From contig OZ244166.1 in the NCBI GenBank assembly GCA_965216445.1, forward strand, positions 1,984,001-2,048,000: a stretch of DNA of 64,000 bases. The letters are read 5' to 3'. Source of the DNA: MA-ANB-1 sp965216445. GTDB lineage: Bacteria; Actinomycetota; Acidimicrobiia; Spongiisociales; ZC4RG35. The translations under genes were made by a program, and so were the position numbers. Within the stretch, counting starts at the first letter, position 1. Each line of letters begins with the position of its first letter. Shown piece by piece: positions 8,862 through 17,927 of this stretch. The notes beneath the pieces are model-generated. The model did not search any database, was not told the DNA's origin, and saw only the letters and a list, made by a program, of their open reading frames with translations.

Positions 8862-9712
8862 TATGCGGTCTCGAACTCCTCGCCGAGGTAAGCCTTGATG
8901 ACGGCAGGGTTCTTCTGGACCTCGGCCGGATTACCAACGGTGATCGGCTTGCCGAAGTCGACTACTAGCACACGATCGGCAATGTCCATCACCAGACCCA
9001 TATCGTGCTCGACGAGTATCAAGGCTATCCCCAACTCGTCCTGGACGTCGAGGATGAACCGCGCCATGTCCTCGGTCTCTTCGAGGTTCATCCCAGCCAC
9101 GGGCTCGTCGAGAAGCAAGAGCTCGGGATCCATCGCCAGAGCGCGGCCCAACTCGACACGTTTCTGGATTCCGTACGGGAGAAGCCCCACGGGATACTTC
9201 CTCCACTGCTCGATCTCGAGGAAGTCGATGATGTCCTCGACTATCGCCCGGTTCTCGATCTCTTCGCTCTTGGCTTTTCCAAACCAGAGCGATCCAGCGA
9301 GCCAGCCTGTTTCCATCCTCACATGACGACCGGTCAGAAGGTTCTCCACCACAGTCATGTGCGGGAATAGCGCGATGTTCTGGAAGGTCCGGGCGATCCC
9401 ACGCTCCGCCGTCAGGTTGGGTTTCAGTCCCATCAGCGACTCGCCCTTCCACAAGATGTCGCCCTCTTGAGGGTGGTAGACCTGGTTGATGCAGTTGAAG
9501 AGCGACGTCTTCCCCGCACCGTTGGGCCCAATGATGGCGAACAACTCTCCATCGTCGACGTGGAACGAGACACCGTCGATTGCCTTGACACCTTTGAAAG
9601 ACAGGTGGACGTTCTTAACCTCAAGTAGGTGCTCGTAGTCTTTGGCGCCCGACTTTTCGGCTCGTCTTTGCAACAGCCCGCGACTCACCGTCTGGGTCCT
9701 TTCTGGACGCAA
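8861..9712 (-). CDS. livG: Branched-chain amino acid-type ABC transporter ATPase LivG
   Basis: A 283-residue ABC ATPase with Walker A GPNGAGKTS, the LivG-typical insertion GIARTFQNIALFPHMTVVENLL, a VELGRALAMDPELLLLDEP signature/Walker B region and EHDMGLVMDIADRV H-loop. The canonical LSGGQ is replaced by LLPYGIQKR, which is common in LivG. An N-terminal extension of about 28 residues precedes the ABC core, so the true start may be slightly downstream. It follows livF by 40 bp in one minus-strand operon. Confidence 0.92.
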   Translation of the reverse strand: MRPERTQTVSRGLLQRRAEKSGAKDYEHLLEVKNVHLSFKGVKAIDGVSFHVDDGELFAIIGPNGAGKTSLFNCINQVYHPQEGDILWKGESLMGLKPNLTAERGIARTFQNIALFPHMTVVENLLTGRHVRMETGWLAGSLWFGKAKSEEIENRAIVEDIIDFLEIEQWRKYPVGLLPYGIQKRVELGRALAMDPELLLLDEPVAGMNLEETEDMARFILDVQDELGIALILVEHDMGLVMDIADRVLVVDFGKPITVGNPAEVQKNPAVIKAYLGEEFETA

Positions 9713-9752
9713 AACCGGCCATATCTGGCCGCCTGTTCCTTAGGAAGCGGAA

Positions 9753-10544
9753 TCATGACAACCAGCGCTTCCTCCGTTTGTAGTGCTTGACGTCTCGGAA
9801 GGATTTTTGTTCGCCCGTGGCGTGCAGGCCGAGATAAAACTCCTGGACGTCTTCGTCTTTGAGGAGTTTGTCGGGAGAACCGTCCATGACCATTTTTCCG
9901 GTCTCCATGATGTAGCCGTGATGGGCGATAGACAACGCCATATTGGCATTCTGCTCGATCAGCAACACCGACGTCCCCTGCTCGTTGATCGATACGATGA
10001 TGTCACGAACCTCCTGGACCAACATCGGTGCCAAACCCAGAGACGGCTCATCGAGAATCAAGAGTTTCGGGGTCTGCATCAGGGCCCGGCCGATCGCAAG
10101 CATTTGCTGCTCACCACCCGATAGATACCCTGCCGTGGCATTCTTGCGCTCGGCGAGCCGCGGGAAGAGGGTCATGACCCGGTCATGCGCTTCTTTCACC
10201 TGGGAACCGTTGCGGTTGATGTAGGCCCCGGCTCGCAGGTTGTCTTCGACGCTCATCTCGGCGAACACACGTCGACCCTCCATGACCTGGCTGATGCCAC
10301 GTCGCACGCGTGCCGACGGATCCTCATGAGTGATGTCATCCCCATCGAAACGCACTTCTCCTTTGGTGATGTCACCCTCGTGGACATCGAGAAGGCCGGT
10401 GATTGCGCGAAGGGTCGTGGTTTTGCCGGCACCGTTGGCGCCGAGTAGAGCAACGATCTTCTCGTCAGGGACCTCAATTGAGATGCCGCGCAGAACCAGA
10501 ACGACGTCGTTGTAGACAACTTCGAGGTTCTCTAGGTTCAACAT
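9753..10544 (-). CDS. livF: Branched-chain amino acid-type ABC transporter ATPase LivF
   Basis: A 263-residue ABC ATPase with Walker A GANGAGKTT, signature YLSGGEQQMLAIGRALM, Walker B LLILDEPSLGLAP and the LivF-like GYIMETGKMVMDG end. The family normally stops near residue 235; this one has about 25 extra basic/aromatic residues (ATGEQKSFRDVKHYKRRKRW). It pairs with LivG to power import through LivH/LivM. It is separated from the upstream substrate-binding gene by 120 bp containing two stable stem-loops. Confidence 0.92.
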   Translation of the reverse strand: MLNLENLEVVYNDVVLVLRGISIEVPDEKIVALLGANGAGKTTTLRAITGLLDVHEGDITKGEVRFDGDDITHEDPSARVRRGISQVMEGRRVFAEMSVEDNLRAGAYINRNGSQVKEAHDRVMTLFPRLAERKNATAGYLSGGEQQMLAIGRALMQTPKLLILDEPSLGLAPMLVQEVRDIIVSINEQGTSVLLIEQNANMALSIAHHGYIMETGKMVMDGSPDKLLKDEDVQEFYLGLHATGEQKSFRDVKHYKRRKRWLS

Positions 10545-10569
10545 CTACTTGGTTCTCCGTTGGTTAGCC

Positions 10570-10603
10570 ATCGGCTCTGGGTGTTGGGACACCCACAGCC
10601 GAT
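10570..10603 (-). promoter_or_regulatory. Intercistronic stem-loop A between SBP and livF
   Basis: Inverted repeat with arms ATCGGCT-c-TGGGTGT and ACACCCA-c-AGCCGAT around a 4-nt loop. No T-tract follows, so it is more likely an mRNA-stability or attenuation element than a full terminator. Confidence 0.6.
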
Positions 10604-10623
10604 CTCTAATCAGGACGTGGACC

Positions 10624-10649
10624 CGGTGGTGGGCCGAAGCCCACCACCG
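10624..10649 (-). promoter_or_regulatory. Intercistronic stem-loop B between SBP and livF (C-UUCG-G loop)
   Basis: A perfect 11-bp stem (CGGTGGTGGGC) closes a tetraloop that reads C(UUCG)G on the transcribed minus strand, an exceptionally stable RNA loop. Five more pairs (10617-10621 with 10650-10654) extend it across a 2-nt bulge. It sits 16 nt after the SBP stop codon, where 3' hairpins typically protect abundant SBP mRNA. Confidence 0.72.
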
Positions 10650-10664
10650 TCCACAAAGGGGTGC

Positions 10665-12029
10665 TTAACCCTCCAACACGTAGCAAGCGCCGGTGAACTC
10701 ATACGCGGCGGCAATGTCCGACGTGTAGTTCGCCTCAACAACGACCGATCCGGTCGGAGCCGACGGGTCCGGCTGCAGAATGTAGATCTGCCTCTGGACG
10801 ATGTCATTTGGCTCGCCGACATAACTCTCACTTGGAGCAAGACCGTTGAAGTCAACGGACTCGAGCGACTTGGCAGCTGCCAAGACACCAGCCTGGGTCA
10901 TGTCACCATTGTCGTACGCAAGCTCGAGAGCTCGATGCAGAATGGTTGCCTCAATGAAGCCCTCACCGTAGAAGTCTGCGGGTGGTGCACCCAAGCCTTC
11001 CATGATTGCGGTGACTTCCTGAGCGCCTGCCGAAGCGCCACCCCAAGTGTCTGCGTAGAACGAGATGATCATGTCACGAGTAATCGCGTCTTTGATCGGC
11101 GAATCCTCAGCAACGAAGGCGGGGTTCCAGGAGGGAGCCGCACCGGACCAAGTTGCTTCGTAGCCCGTCGCCAGAGCCGCACCGTAAACAGCCGAGAAGG
11201 CTCCCGGGGTAGCGGTCAAGAACACAAGATCGGCACCACTGGACGCAATTCCATCGGCCACTTCAGCAGTCGAGGCGTCATCACCAGGGATCAACATCCC
11301 GGTCCCGTCGTAAACGACATTCAAACCCAGTGCGTCTGCAGCGAGTGCAGCTCCTGCCGCACTGTCGAGACCGTAGTCACCAGGTATTGAAGCGATTGCG
11401 ATGGTTGGGCTGTCCGAACCGGAATTGTCCACCATGTACTCAATGAGGTTCATCGCCTCAATGCAGTACGGCGTCCCGTGTGGCAATAGGTTCGAGTTGA
11501 TAGCTGGATCCGTCCAACCCGAATACCAGGTCAACGGGATCGCAAGGATTCCGTCAGCCTGAAGATCGGAGTTGATGGCAACGGTATGTGGTGAGCCAGT
11601 CGAATGACCGAAAGCAACCACTTCGTCCTTCAGCTCACCGTAGAACTGAACGTGGGCGGTTACGTCGTAGACCGTATCCACAACTTCAAGCTCAACCTGC
11701 AAACCGTGGATGCCGCCCTCTGCATTGACCTTGCCCCAATACGCTTCATGACCGGCCACGATGGCCGATACGAGCGGACCGAAAGGACCGGTCAGGTCGG
11801 ACAGGAGCCCAACCTTGATGGTCCCTGCTTCGAGGTCAACTCCGACATCGACCTCGGGCTCGGCCATCATTGCTTCGGTGGTGGTGGTCTCATCAGTGCC
11901 ACCCGCCGTTGTTGTGGTATCGCCGCCTTCCGCAGCCGTCGTGGTTGTCCCGTCGCTGTCGCCTCCACAGGCGGCAAGCACAAGACCCAGGACGAGGAAG
12001 ATTGCTAACCATCTAGATTTGATCTTCAT
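10665..12029 (-). CDS. LivJ/K-type substrate-binding lipoprotein
   Basis: A 454-residue protein with a lipoprotein signal, LGLVLAAC with lipidation Cys at about 21, then a Thr-rich linker and a type I periplasmic-binding fold starting IKVGLLSDLTGPFGPLVSAI. This is the external receptor of a branched-chain amino acid-type (HAAT) importer; many relatives bind aromatic acids, amides or urea instead, so the ligand is open. The ATG is preceded by GAGGAGGAAAGG, a strong binding site. It is flanked by stem-loops on both sides within the operon. Confidence 0.92.
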   Translation of the reverse strand: MKIKSRWLAIFLVLGLVLAACGGDSDGTTTTAAEGGDTTTTAGGTDETTTTEAMMAEPEVDVGVDLEAGTIKVGLLSDLTGPFGPLVSAIVAGHEAYWGKVNAEGGIHGLQVELEVVDTVYDVTAHVQFYGELKDEVVAFGHSTGSPHTVAINSDLQADGILAIPLTWYSGWTDPAINSNLLPHGTPYCIEAMNLIEYMVDNSGSDSPTIAIASIPGDYGLDSAAGAALAADALGLNVVYDGTGMLIPGDDASTAEVADGIASSGADLVFLTATPGAFSAVYGAALATGYEATWSGAAPSWNPAFVAEDSPIKDAITRDMIISFYADTWGGASAGAQEVTAIMEGLGAPPADFYGEGFIEATILHRALELAYDNGDMTQAGVLAAAKSLESVDFNGLAPSESYVGEPNDIVQRQIYILQPDPSAPTGSVVVEANYTSDIAAAYEFTGACYVLEG

Positions 12030-12050
12030 CTTTTCCTTTCCTCCTCAATA

Positions 12051-12072
12051 GGGGAAGCGTCGAGCGCTCCCC
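12051..12072 (-). promoter_or_regulatory. Small stem-loop between livM and SBP gene
   Basis: Arms GGGG-a-AGCG and CGCT-CCCC around a 5-nt loop with one bulged A, lying just upstream of the SBP ribosome-binding site. It could reduce read-through or shape SBP translation; no T-tract is seen. Confidence 0.4.
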
Positions 12073-12083
12073 TGTGCGACCGC

Positions 12084-13361
12084 TCAGTATGTAAACGGCC
12101 AACCCTTCCAATAATTGCGTATTCTCAACCATATCCCGTACAAACCGAGCGGCTCAAAGATTAGGAAGCCAATAATCAGCAGACCATAGATAACGAGATT
12201 GAGCTGGTCGATGCCCAGGCCCGGGGCAACCCCCGGTGACGTATTGATCAACCCAAAATCACCCTGACCTGTCGAGACGACGATGTCGAAAAGGGAGGCG
12301 AATACGCCTTCACCCGTTTCCACAACATCCTGCATCCACTCGGTGAAGTCGCGAATCAGCCTTGGCAGCAAGATCACGAAAGCGGCTCCCATGAGCGTTC
12401 CCGAGACGGTGCCAGCGCCACCGATCAACACGATCGCGATGAACTGCACAGAGAGGAACAGGATCCAGGTTTCAGGGATCGAGCGGCCAACGAAACTTGC
12501 GAGCAGCGCACCCGAAATACCCGCAAAGAACGAGGAGATGGCAAAGGCGAGTGTCTTGTATTTGTACTCGTTGACACCCATGATCTCCGCAGCGATATCG
12601 CGGTCACGTATCGACATGAACGCCCGGCCAACGCGGGTCCTTTGGAGGTTCTTGGCCACCAAAACAAAAACAACCGTGATTCCTAGAAGGAACAAATAGG
12701 TCTTGGCTTCCTCTGACAAGTTGAAGATTCCAAACCAGGTCCCATCAGTTTCGAAACTGATCAGTGGCGTCTCCTCCTTCCAAAGTTTGAACTCCAGCGG
12801 CGGATGGGACCGGCCGGACTGGGACCCACCGGTGATGAAGTCGAGGTTCCTCCAGAGGTACTCACCGATGAAAACCAAACCAAGAGTGACGATTGCCAGA
12901 TATAGGCCCCGAACCCGCACCGCCGTCGGGGCGACAAGAACTCCGACCAGGGCCGGGATGAGCCCGGCCAGCGGCAACCACACCCATATGGGAAGGCCGA
13001 GCCCCCAAAGTGCTCCGCCCGGCATCCCCACCACGGCAGCGACATACGCTCCGAGACCCATGAAAAAGGCATGACCCAGCGAAACCTGCCCCGCAAGACC
13101 GGTCAGAATGTTGAGGCCGAGGCCTCCAACAGCAAAGATGCAGACGGTGGCCAGGAGCTTGAGCCAATCACCGTTAGCCAAGAAGTCGGGTCCGGGAAGC
13201 GAACCGGTGGGGTCCTCCCCGCCGCCGATTGAGCCGGGTGCGAATAGGGGAATCGCCACGAGGAACCCGATGAATAGGAACAGGGCAACCCGTTTGGTCG
13301 TGGTGTTGACCATGGCCTGATCGGCTTCGTAGCTCGTGTAGAGCATGGGTCGACCCCTCAT
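12084..13361 (-). CDS. livM: Branched-chain amino acid-type ABC permease LivM
   Basis: A 425-residue membrane protein with about nine hydrophobic segments and the LivM signature GLAGQVSLGHAFFMGLGAY plus VRVRGLYLAIVTLG. The cytoplasmic coupling region RDRDIAAEIMGVNEYKYK is intact. An inserted C-terminal segment near SLFDIVVSTGQGDFG is longer than usual. The start could be at 13361 or, more conservatively, at the ATG at 13313 before the first helix. It begins 4 bp after the livH stop. Confidence 0.92.
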   Translation of the reverse strand: MRGRPMLYTSYEADQAMVNTTTKRVALFLFIGFLVAIPLFAPGSIGGGEDPTGSLPGPDFLANGDWLKLLATVCIFAVGGLGLNILTGLAGQVSLGHAFFMGLGAYVAAVVGMPGGALWGLGLPIWVWLPLAGLIPALVGVLVAPTAVRVRGLYLAIVTLGLVFIGEYLWRNLDFITGGSQSGRSHPPLEFKLWKEETPLISFETDGTWFGIFNLSEEAKTYLFLLGITVVFVLVAKNLQRTRVGRAFMSIRDRDIAAEIMGVNEYKYKTLAFAISSFFAGISGALLASFVGRSIPETWILFLSVQFIAIVLIGGAGTVSGTLMGAAFVILLPRLIRDFTEWMQDVVETGEGVFASLFDIVVSTGQGDFGLINTSPGVAPGLGIDQLNLVIYGLLIIGFLIFEPLGLYGIWLRIRNYWKGWPFTY

Positions 13362-13365
13362 GGAC

Positions 13366-14334
13366 TCATACCCTCCGAATCTCTTCGGTACCGAACAAGC
13401 CGTAGGGGCGAATCAAAAGCACGATCATCATCACCAAATAGGGGACAACGCCACCGAACCCGGTTCCGAGAAACTCCCAAGGAAGCAAAGTCGAATAGGA
13501 CTGAGCTAGACCAATGATGAACCCGCCAACAACTGCTCCAACCACGGAGTCGAGTCCCCCAAGCACGATCGCGGGAAACGCGGCAAACGCGAAGAACGCC
13601 GTTTGGGTGTCCAGGCCGGCCGGGCGTCGTGGGAAAAGCGAAAGGAATACACCGGCGACTGCGGCTAAGACGGCACCGATACCCCAAGACAATGAGAAGA
13701 TTCGTCCGACGGCGATCCCCTGAGCACGGGCAGCCTCCTGATCGAAAGCCGTCGCTCTCATGGCCGTACCGGTACGGGTTCGGAAGAACCAGGCCACACC
13801 GAGCACCAGCACCACCGTCACCGTGAGCTGGACGATTTCTGTATATGCGATTCTCACCCAGCCCAGGTCGAGAATTTGGGTACCCCACGGATCTCCCAGC
13901 GGTCGCGAGTCGGTGCCGATGAAATCGTTGGTGATGGCCCGCAACACGATGTCGACACCAAGGGTGACAATCGCCACGGCAAACAGTTCTTCGCCGATCA
14001 TGGGCCGAATGAACACCCGCTCCAGGAGGATCCCCAAACCGAAGGCGACGATCAGGGCCAGAATCACGGCAAGAGTCCAACTAATCCACTCCGGTGCGTC
14101 GGGCATCCACCTCGCCGGAATGTCCCAAACAGTGGCAAAAACGGCCACGAAGAAGGCACCTGTCGCGGCCAACGCACCGTGGGCGAAGTTGAGGACCTGG
14201 GTTGCCTTGAAGATGATGACGAACCCCATGGCAAGCAACGCATAAATCGAACCGAGTGATAGACCCTGGACCAGGAGTTGAGCAGGGTCGGCTGACGATT
14301 CAGCTGCCTGGGCGAGGACCACCATGTTGGACAT
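13366..14334 (-). CDS. livH: Branched-chain amino acid-type ABC permease LivH
   Basis: A 322-residue membrane protein with about eight hydrophobic segments. The motif LVQGLSLGSIYALLAMGFVI near residues 22-41 and NFAHGALAATGAF are typical of LivH. It shares one nucleotide with the end of the upstream acyl-CoA synthetase gene (TGATG), a translational-coupling arrangement. Confidence 0.92.
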   Translation of the reverse strand: MSNMVVLAQAAESSADPAQLLVQGLSLGSIYALLAMGFVIIFKATQVLNFAHGALAATGAFFVAVFATVWDIPARWMPDAPEWISWTLAVILALIVAFGLGILLERVFIRPMIGEELFAVAIVTLGVDIVLRAITNDFIGTDSRPLGDPWGTQILDLGWVRIAYTEIVQLTVTVVLVLGVAWFFRTRTGTAMRATAFDQEAARAQGIAVGRIFSLSWGIGAVLAAVAGVFLSLFPRRPAGLDTQTAFFAFAAFPAIVLGGLDSVVGAVVGGFIIGLAQSYSTLLPWEFLGTGFGGVVPYLVMMIVLLIRPYGLFGTEEIRRV

Positions 14335-16208
14335 CAGGAGGAGTACATGTCCTCGATCAGGTCACCAAACATATCCCCCATGGCCGACCTCTTCAGCTTC
14401 TGAGTTGCGGTCAATTCTCCGTCTTCGTGATCGAGTTCCTTAGGTATGAGCTTGAACTTCCTGATGTTCTCGACACGTGCGAACTTTTCGTTGGTCTCGT
14501 TGACAACACCCTGGATCAGCTCGATCACTTCCGGTTTCTCGGTGAGGTCACGGTACGTCGTATAGGGAATCCCTTTTCGAGTCGCCCAATCTCCAACGAC
14601 ATCGAATTCGATGCTGATCAACGCTGAAAGGAACTTCCTGCCGTCGCCGACGACCATCGCCTCTTTGATGAGCGGGGATGTCTTGATCGAGTTCTCGATC
14701 TCGGACGGGGAGATGTTCTTCCCACCCGACGTGATGATGATGTCCTTGATCCGATCGACGATCTTCACGTGAGTGCCGTCGACCCACTCCCCGACATCAC
14801 CTGTCCTCAACCAACCGTCCTCGGTGAAGGCTTCGGCGGTCTTTTCTGGCTTCCGCCAATAACCCTTGAAAACGCCGGCATGCTTGGTCTGAATTTCTCC
14901 GGTGTCCTCATCGATCCGAAGGCCAATCCCCGGATACGGCATCCCAACGGTTCCAACCTTGTTCTGGCCTGGGTAGTTGGTGGTCGCAACGGCGGAGTTC
15001 TCGGTCATGCCGTATAGCTCGTAAATGGGCACCCCCATACCGAGGAAGTCCCGGATCACTTCAGGGGCGATGGCGGCGGCGCCAGTGGCGGCATACCGAG
15101 TCCGTCTCAGACCAATACGTTCCTGGAGGGCTCGAAACACCAGGGGGTATCCCAAGGCGTAAACAAGCCGCGACGCAAAGGTGTGCTCCCCATTGTTGGC
15201 CACGCGTTGGCGGCCGATGAAGGATGACATTTTCATTCCGATGCCAAACCAGAGCCGCTTGAAGCGGGTACCGTCCCTGCCCTTGATCGCGATTGACGCG
15301 TGAATCCTCTCCCAAATCCGGGGAACGGCAAAGAAAATGGTCGGCTGAATCTCTCGGAGGTTTTGCTGAACGGTGTCGATCGACTCGGCGAAGTTCAAAG
15401 AAGGCCCGGCAGCGGCGAGCGTCCACGTCGAGAAAATCCGCTCGGCCACGTGGCAAAGCGGGAGGTAAGTCAAAAGAAGGTCATCGGGACCGATCGGCTT
15501 ACCTCCGATGCGATGGTCGGCTTCAACCAAGGTGTCAACGCAGAACTCAAAGTTGGAGTTCGTCAACATCGCTCCCTTGGGCGGACCTGTCGTTCCCGAC
15601 GTGTAGACGAGAGTCATCACGTCGTCGTGTTCGGCTTCGGCCATGCGCTGCTCGACCGCACCAGGGCTCTCCGCCCGGTGCTGTCGACCTAGCTCGATGA
15701 AGTCGTCCCAATAGAGGAATCGGTCGTCGTCACGCCACTTTCGGAATCCACGCGGCTCCACATGGATGATCTTGCGAAGGTTCGGCAGTGTGGAGATGAC
15801 TTCCATGACCTTGTCTGCTTGCTCCTGATCCTCCGCCATATGAATCTCGGCGCCGGAGTCAGAAAGCAGATATTCGACCTCCGTGGCTGGATTAGTGGGG
15901 TACAAGCCCACCGTGATTCCACGCACCGCAACGGTCGCCAGGTCGAGAATGACCCACTCCGGCCGGTCTTCGGAGTGGATGGAAACCCGGTCACCGACAT
16001 TGACTCCGAGTGCAAGGAGCCCATGTGCAGCATTCAGGACGGTGTCCCAAAGCTCCTGCCATGTGATCTCCTGCCAGATTCCGTAGTCCTTTTCGCGCAT
16101 CGCAACCCGGGCTGGGCTGGCCTCCGCCCAATCCCGGACCAGGGATGCGGGTGTGCGCGTGTCGGCACCAGCAAGTGGAGCGTCGGATCGCTCAGCGAGT
16201 GTGGTCAC
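14334..16208 (-). CDS. Long-chain acyl-CoA synthetase (AMP-binding)
   Basis: A 624-residue adenylate-forming enzyme with the P-loop-like YTSGTTGPPKGAML, YELYGMTENSAV, GWLRTGDVGEW and KDIIITSGGKNISPSEIE motifs in normal order. It activates a carboxylic acid as acyl-AMP and transfers it to CoA; the subgroup is bacterial long-chain/very-long-chain FACL-like. Start GTG 16208 follows GAGGAGG at 7-nt spacing. It heads the liv-like operon, suggesting that a carboxylate imported by the transporter is captured as a CoA thioester. Confidence 0.92.
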   Translation of the reverse strand: MTTLAERSDAPLAGADTRTPASLVRDWAEASPARVAMREKDYGIWQEITWQELWDTVLNAAHGLLALGVNVGDRVSIHSEDRPEWVILDLATVAVRGITVGLYPTNPATEVEYLLSDSGAEIHMAEDQEQADKVMEVISTLPNLRKIIHVEPRGFRKWRDDDRFLYWDDFIELGRQHRAESPGAVEQRMAEAEHDDVMTLVYTSGTTGPPKGAMLTNSNFEFCVDTLVEADHRIGGKPIGPDDLLLTYLPLCHVAERIFSTWTLAAAGPSLNFAESIDTVQQNLREIQPTIFFAVPRIWERIHASIAIKGRDGTRFKRLWFGIGMKMSSFIGRQRVANNGEHTFASRLVYALGYPLVFRALQERIGLRRTRYAATGAAAIAPEVIRDFLGMGVPIYELYGMTENSAVATTNYPGQNKVGTVGMPYPGIGLRIDEDTGEIQTKHAGVFKGYWRKPEKTAEAFTEDGWLRTGDVGEWVDGTHVKIVDRIKDIIITSGGKNISPSEIENSIKTSPLIKEAMVVGDGRKFLSALISIEFDVVGDWATRKGIPYTTYRDLTEKPEVIELIQGVVNETNEKFARVENIRKFKLIPKELDHEDGELTATQKLKRSAMGDMFGDLIEDMYSS

Positions 16209-16294
16209 AAATTGTCCTCCTCACGAGAATGTGACAATAGGCACCTCGCCACGCACGGTGGGCCGCCAACACGAAAAAATCGGTCACAGACCTT

Positions 16295-16729
16295 TCACGA
16301 GCCAGGAGACCATTCCTCCCCATCCTCCCAGTGTTCCTTCTTCCAGATCGGGGCGCGAGCTTTCAATTCGTCGATGATGAACTGGCCGGCGGCAAACGCG
16401 TCAACGCGATGAGCGGTCGCCACAGCCACGGCCACCGATACCTCTCCCACATTCACGACTCCCGACCGATGCTCGACGACCGCCGCAAGAACAGGCCACC
16501 TCGTGCCCGCCTCATCGACAACATCCTGGATCTTGGCTTCGACCATCTCTTCGTAGACCTCATAGTCGAGGTGGGTAACGCCCTCGTGACCCGGAGAGTG
16601 ATTCCGTGCTGTGCCCAGGAAAAGAACGGTTGCGCCGGAGTTCGGAAGCCTGACCTCTTCCAGAAGACGACCAGGATCGATGGATTCGGCCGTGACCGCC
16701 ACTCTCACTGATTGTCCGCCCTGGTCCAT
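16295..16729 (-). CDS. moaE: Molybdopterin synthase catalytic subunit MoaE
   Basis: A 144-residue protein from ATG 16729 (MDQGGQSVRVAVTAESIDPG); an in-frame ATG at 16753 is less likely because it overlaps the divergent promoter. Family marks include GATVLFLGTARNH, LDYEVYEEMVEAK, HRSGVVNVGEVSVAVAV and PIWKKEHWEDGEEW with the conserved active-site lysines. MoaE with MoaD converts precursor Z to molybdopterin. No other moa genes are in the window. Confidence 0.93.
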   Translation of the reverse strand: MDQGGQSVRVAVTAESIDPGRLLEEVRLPNSGATVLFLGTARNHSPGHEGVTHLDYEVYEEMVEAKIQDVVDEAGTRWPVLAAVVEHRSGVVNVGEVSVAVAVATAHRVDAFAAGQFIIDELKARAPIWKKEHWEDGEEWSPGS

Positions 16730-16742
16730 AGAATTCAAGGAT

Positions 16743-17927
16743 ATGACATTCAACGGTCCAGAAGGGCCAGAAGAGAGCGTCTCGGAAGTTTCTGTGTCTT
16801 ATGACCTGGCCGACGCCGCCCGAGAAGGCCAGAGTTCAAGCCGCCCTCAGACTGATGTCTGGACGATCGTCCTGGGGATTCTCGGCGGCGTCCTGCTCGG
16901 CACAGGGGTCACCTTCGCGATTCTTGGCTTCACGGGAGTGTTCACTGAGCCCACCGCGCCGACATTGCCTCCAGCACCGATACTGACCACTCCCCCTCCC
17001 ACTGCGGCACCTCCGCCTCTTGGAGACACGTCGGATGCCGCCTCAGTTGCAACGAGAGCTATCCCGTCGATCGTCACCGTGGAGGTTTCCAACCTCCTCT
17101 CGAGCGGTGGTGGCAGCGGGGTGGTGTTCGGCGACGAGGGGTATGTGGTTACCAACAACCACGTCATCGACGGGGCGAGGGAAATCGCAGTCGTTTTCTC
17201 AGACGGAGCCCGCTTTCCGGCCGAACTTGTCGGAACTGACCCTTTGACCGACTTGGCAGTCCTACTTGTGGATCGCTCCGACATGACTTCGATCGATATC
17301 GGCTCCTCGGCGTCACTCCTCATCGGCCAGTCGGCAATAGCCGTCGGCAATCCGCTGGGCCTCATCGGCGGGCCAAGCGTGACATCAGGCATTGTCAGCG
17401 CCTTGAATCGGAGCCTCGTTGTCGATACCTCGAGCAGGTTGTACGGACTGATCCAGACTGACGCACCGATAACCCGCGGTTCCAGTGGCGGAGCCCTCCT
17501 GGATGGCAACGCGCGTCTCATCGGGATAACCACGGCCATTGCCGTAAGCGATGTTGGAGCCGAAGGTCTCGGTTTCGCGGTGCCGATCGACATGGCCGTG
17601 GGTGTTATCCAGGACTTGATCGAGCGGGGTGAAGTGGCACACGCCCTTTTGGGAATACAGGGAGATACCGCCCTGGCCGACCGTGACGGTGCCGAGTATC
17701 CGGTGGGTGTGGTCGTAACCGGGCTTCTCAGCGGGTCAGCATTCGAAGCTGGAGGCGGGCAGATCAACGACGTCATCACAGCAGTGGCCGGCGTTCCGGT
17801 CGATACATTGGACGAGCTCCTGACCAGGCTCAGGTTCCTCCGCGCCGGCGATATCGTGGCGATCTCCGTTCTTCGACAAGACACACAGCTCGAGATTGAG
17901 ACCACAATGGAGCTACTGGCACCATGA
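16743..17927 (+). CDS. HtrA/DegP-like membrane-anchored serine protease with PDZ
   Basis: A 394-residue protein from ATG 16743, preceded by an AAGGA site. One transmembrane helix lies at about 40-63, then a Pro/Thr linker, a trypsin-like domain at about 95-290 with H140 (TNNHVIDG), D170 (DPLTDLAV) and S248 (RGSSGGALL), and a PDZ domain at about 305-394. The usual PGNSGGPL is RGSSGGAL, still compatible with catalysis. HtrA proteases degrade or process misfolded envelope proteins. It is divergent from moaE with starts only 13 bp apart and overlaps the next gene by 4 bp. Confidence 0.92.
   Translation: MTFNGPEGPEESVSEVSVSYDLADAAREGQSSSRPQTDVWTIVLGILGGVLLGTGVTFAILGFTGVFTEPTAPTLPPAPILTTPPPTAAPPPLGDTSDAASVATRAIPSIVTVEVSNLLSSGGGSGVVFGDEGYVVTNNHVIDGAREIAVVFSDGARFPAELVGTDPLTDLAVLLVDRSDMTSIDIGSSASLLIGQSAIAVGNPLGLIGGPSVTSGIVSALNRSLVVDTSSRLYGLIQTDAPITRGSSGGALLDGNARLIGITTAIAVSDVGAEGLGFAVPIDMAVGVIQDLIERGEVAHALLGIQGDTALADRDGAEYPVGVVVTGLLSGSAFEAGGGQINDVITAVAGVPVDTLDELLTRLRFLRAGDIVAISVLRQDTQLEIETTMELLAP

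Noticed and set aside
16847..17905. A 352-codon minus-strand open frame
   Set aside because: Antisense shadow of the HtrA-like protease, with Ser/Pro/Thr-rich low-complexity product.
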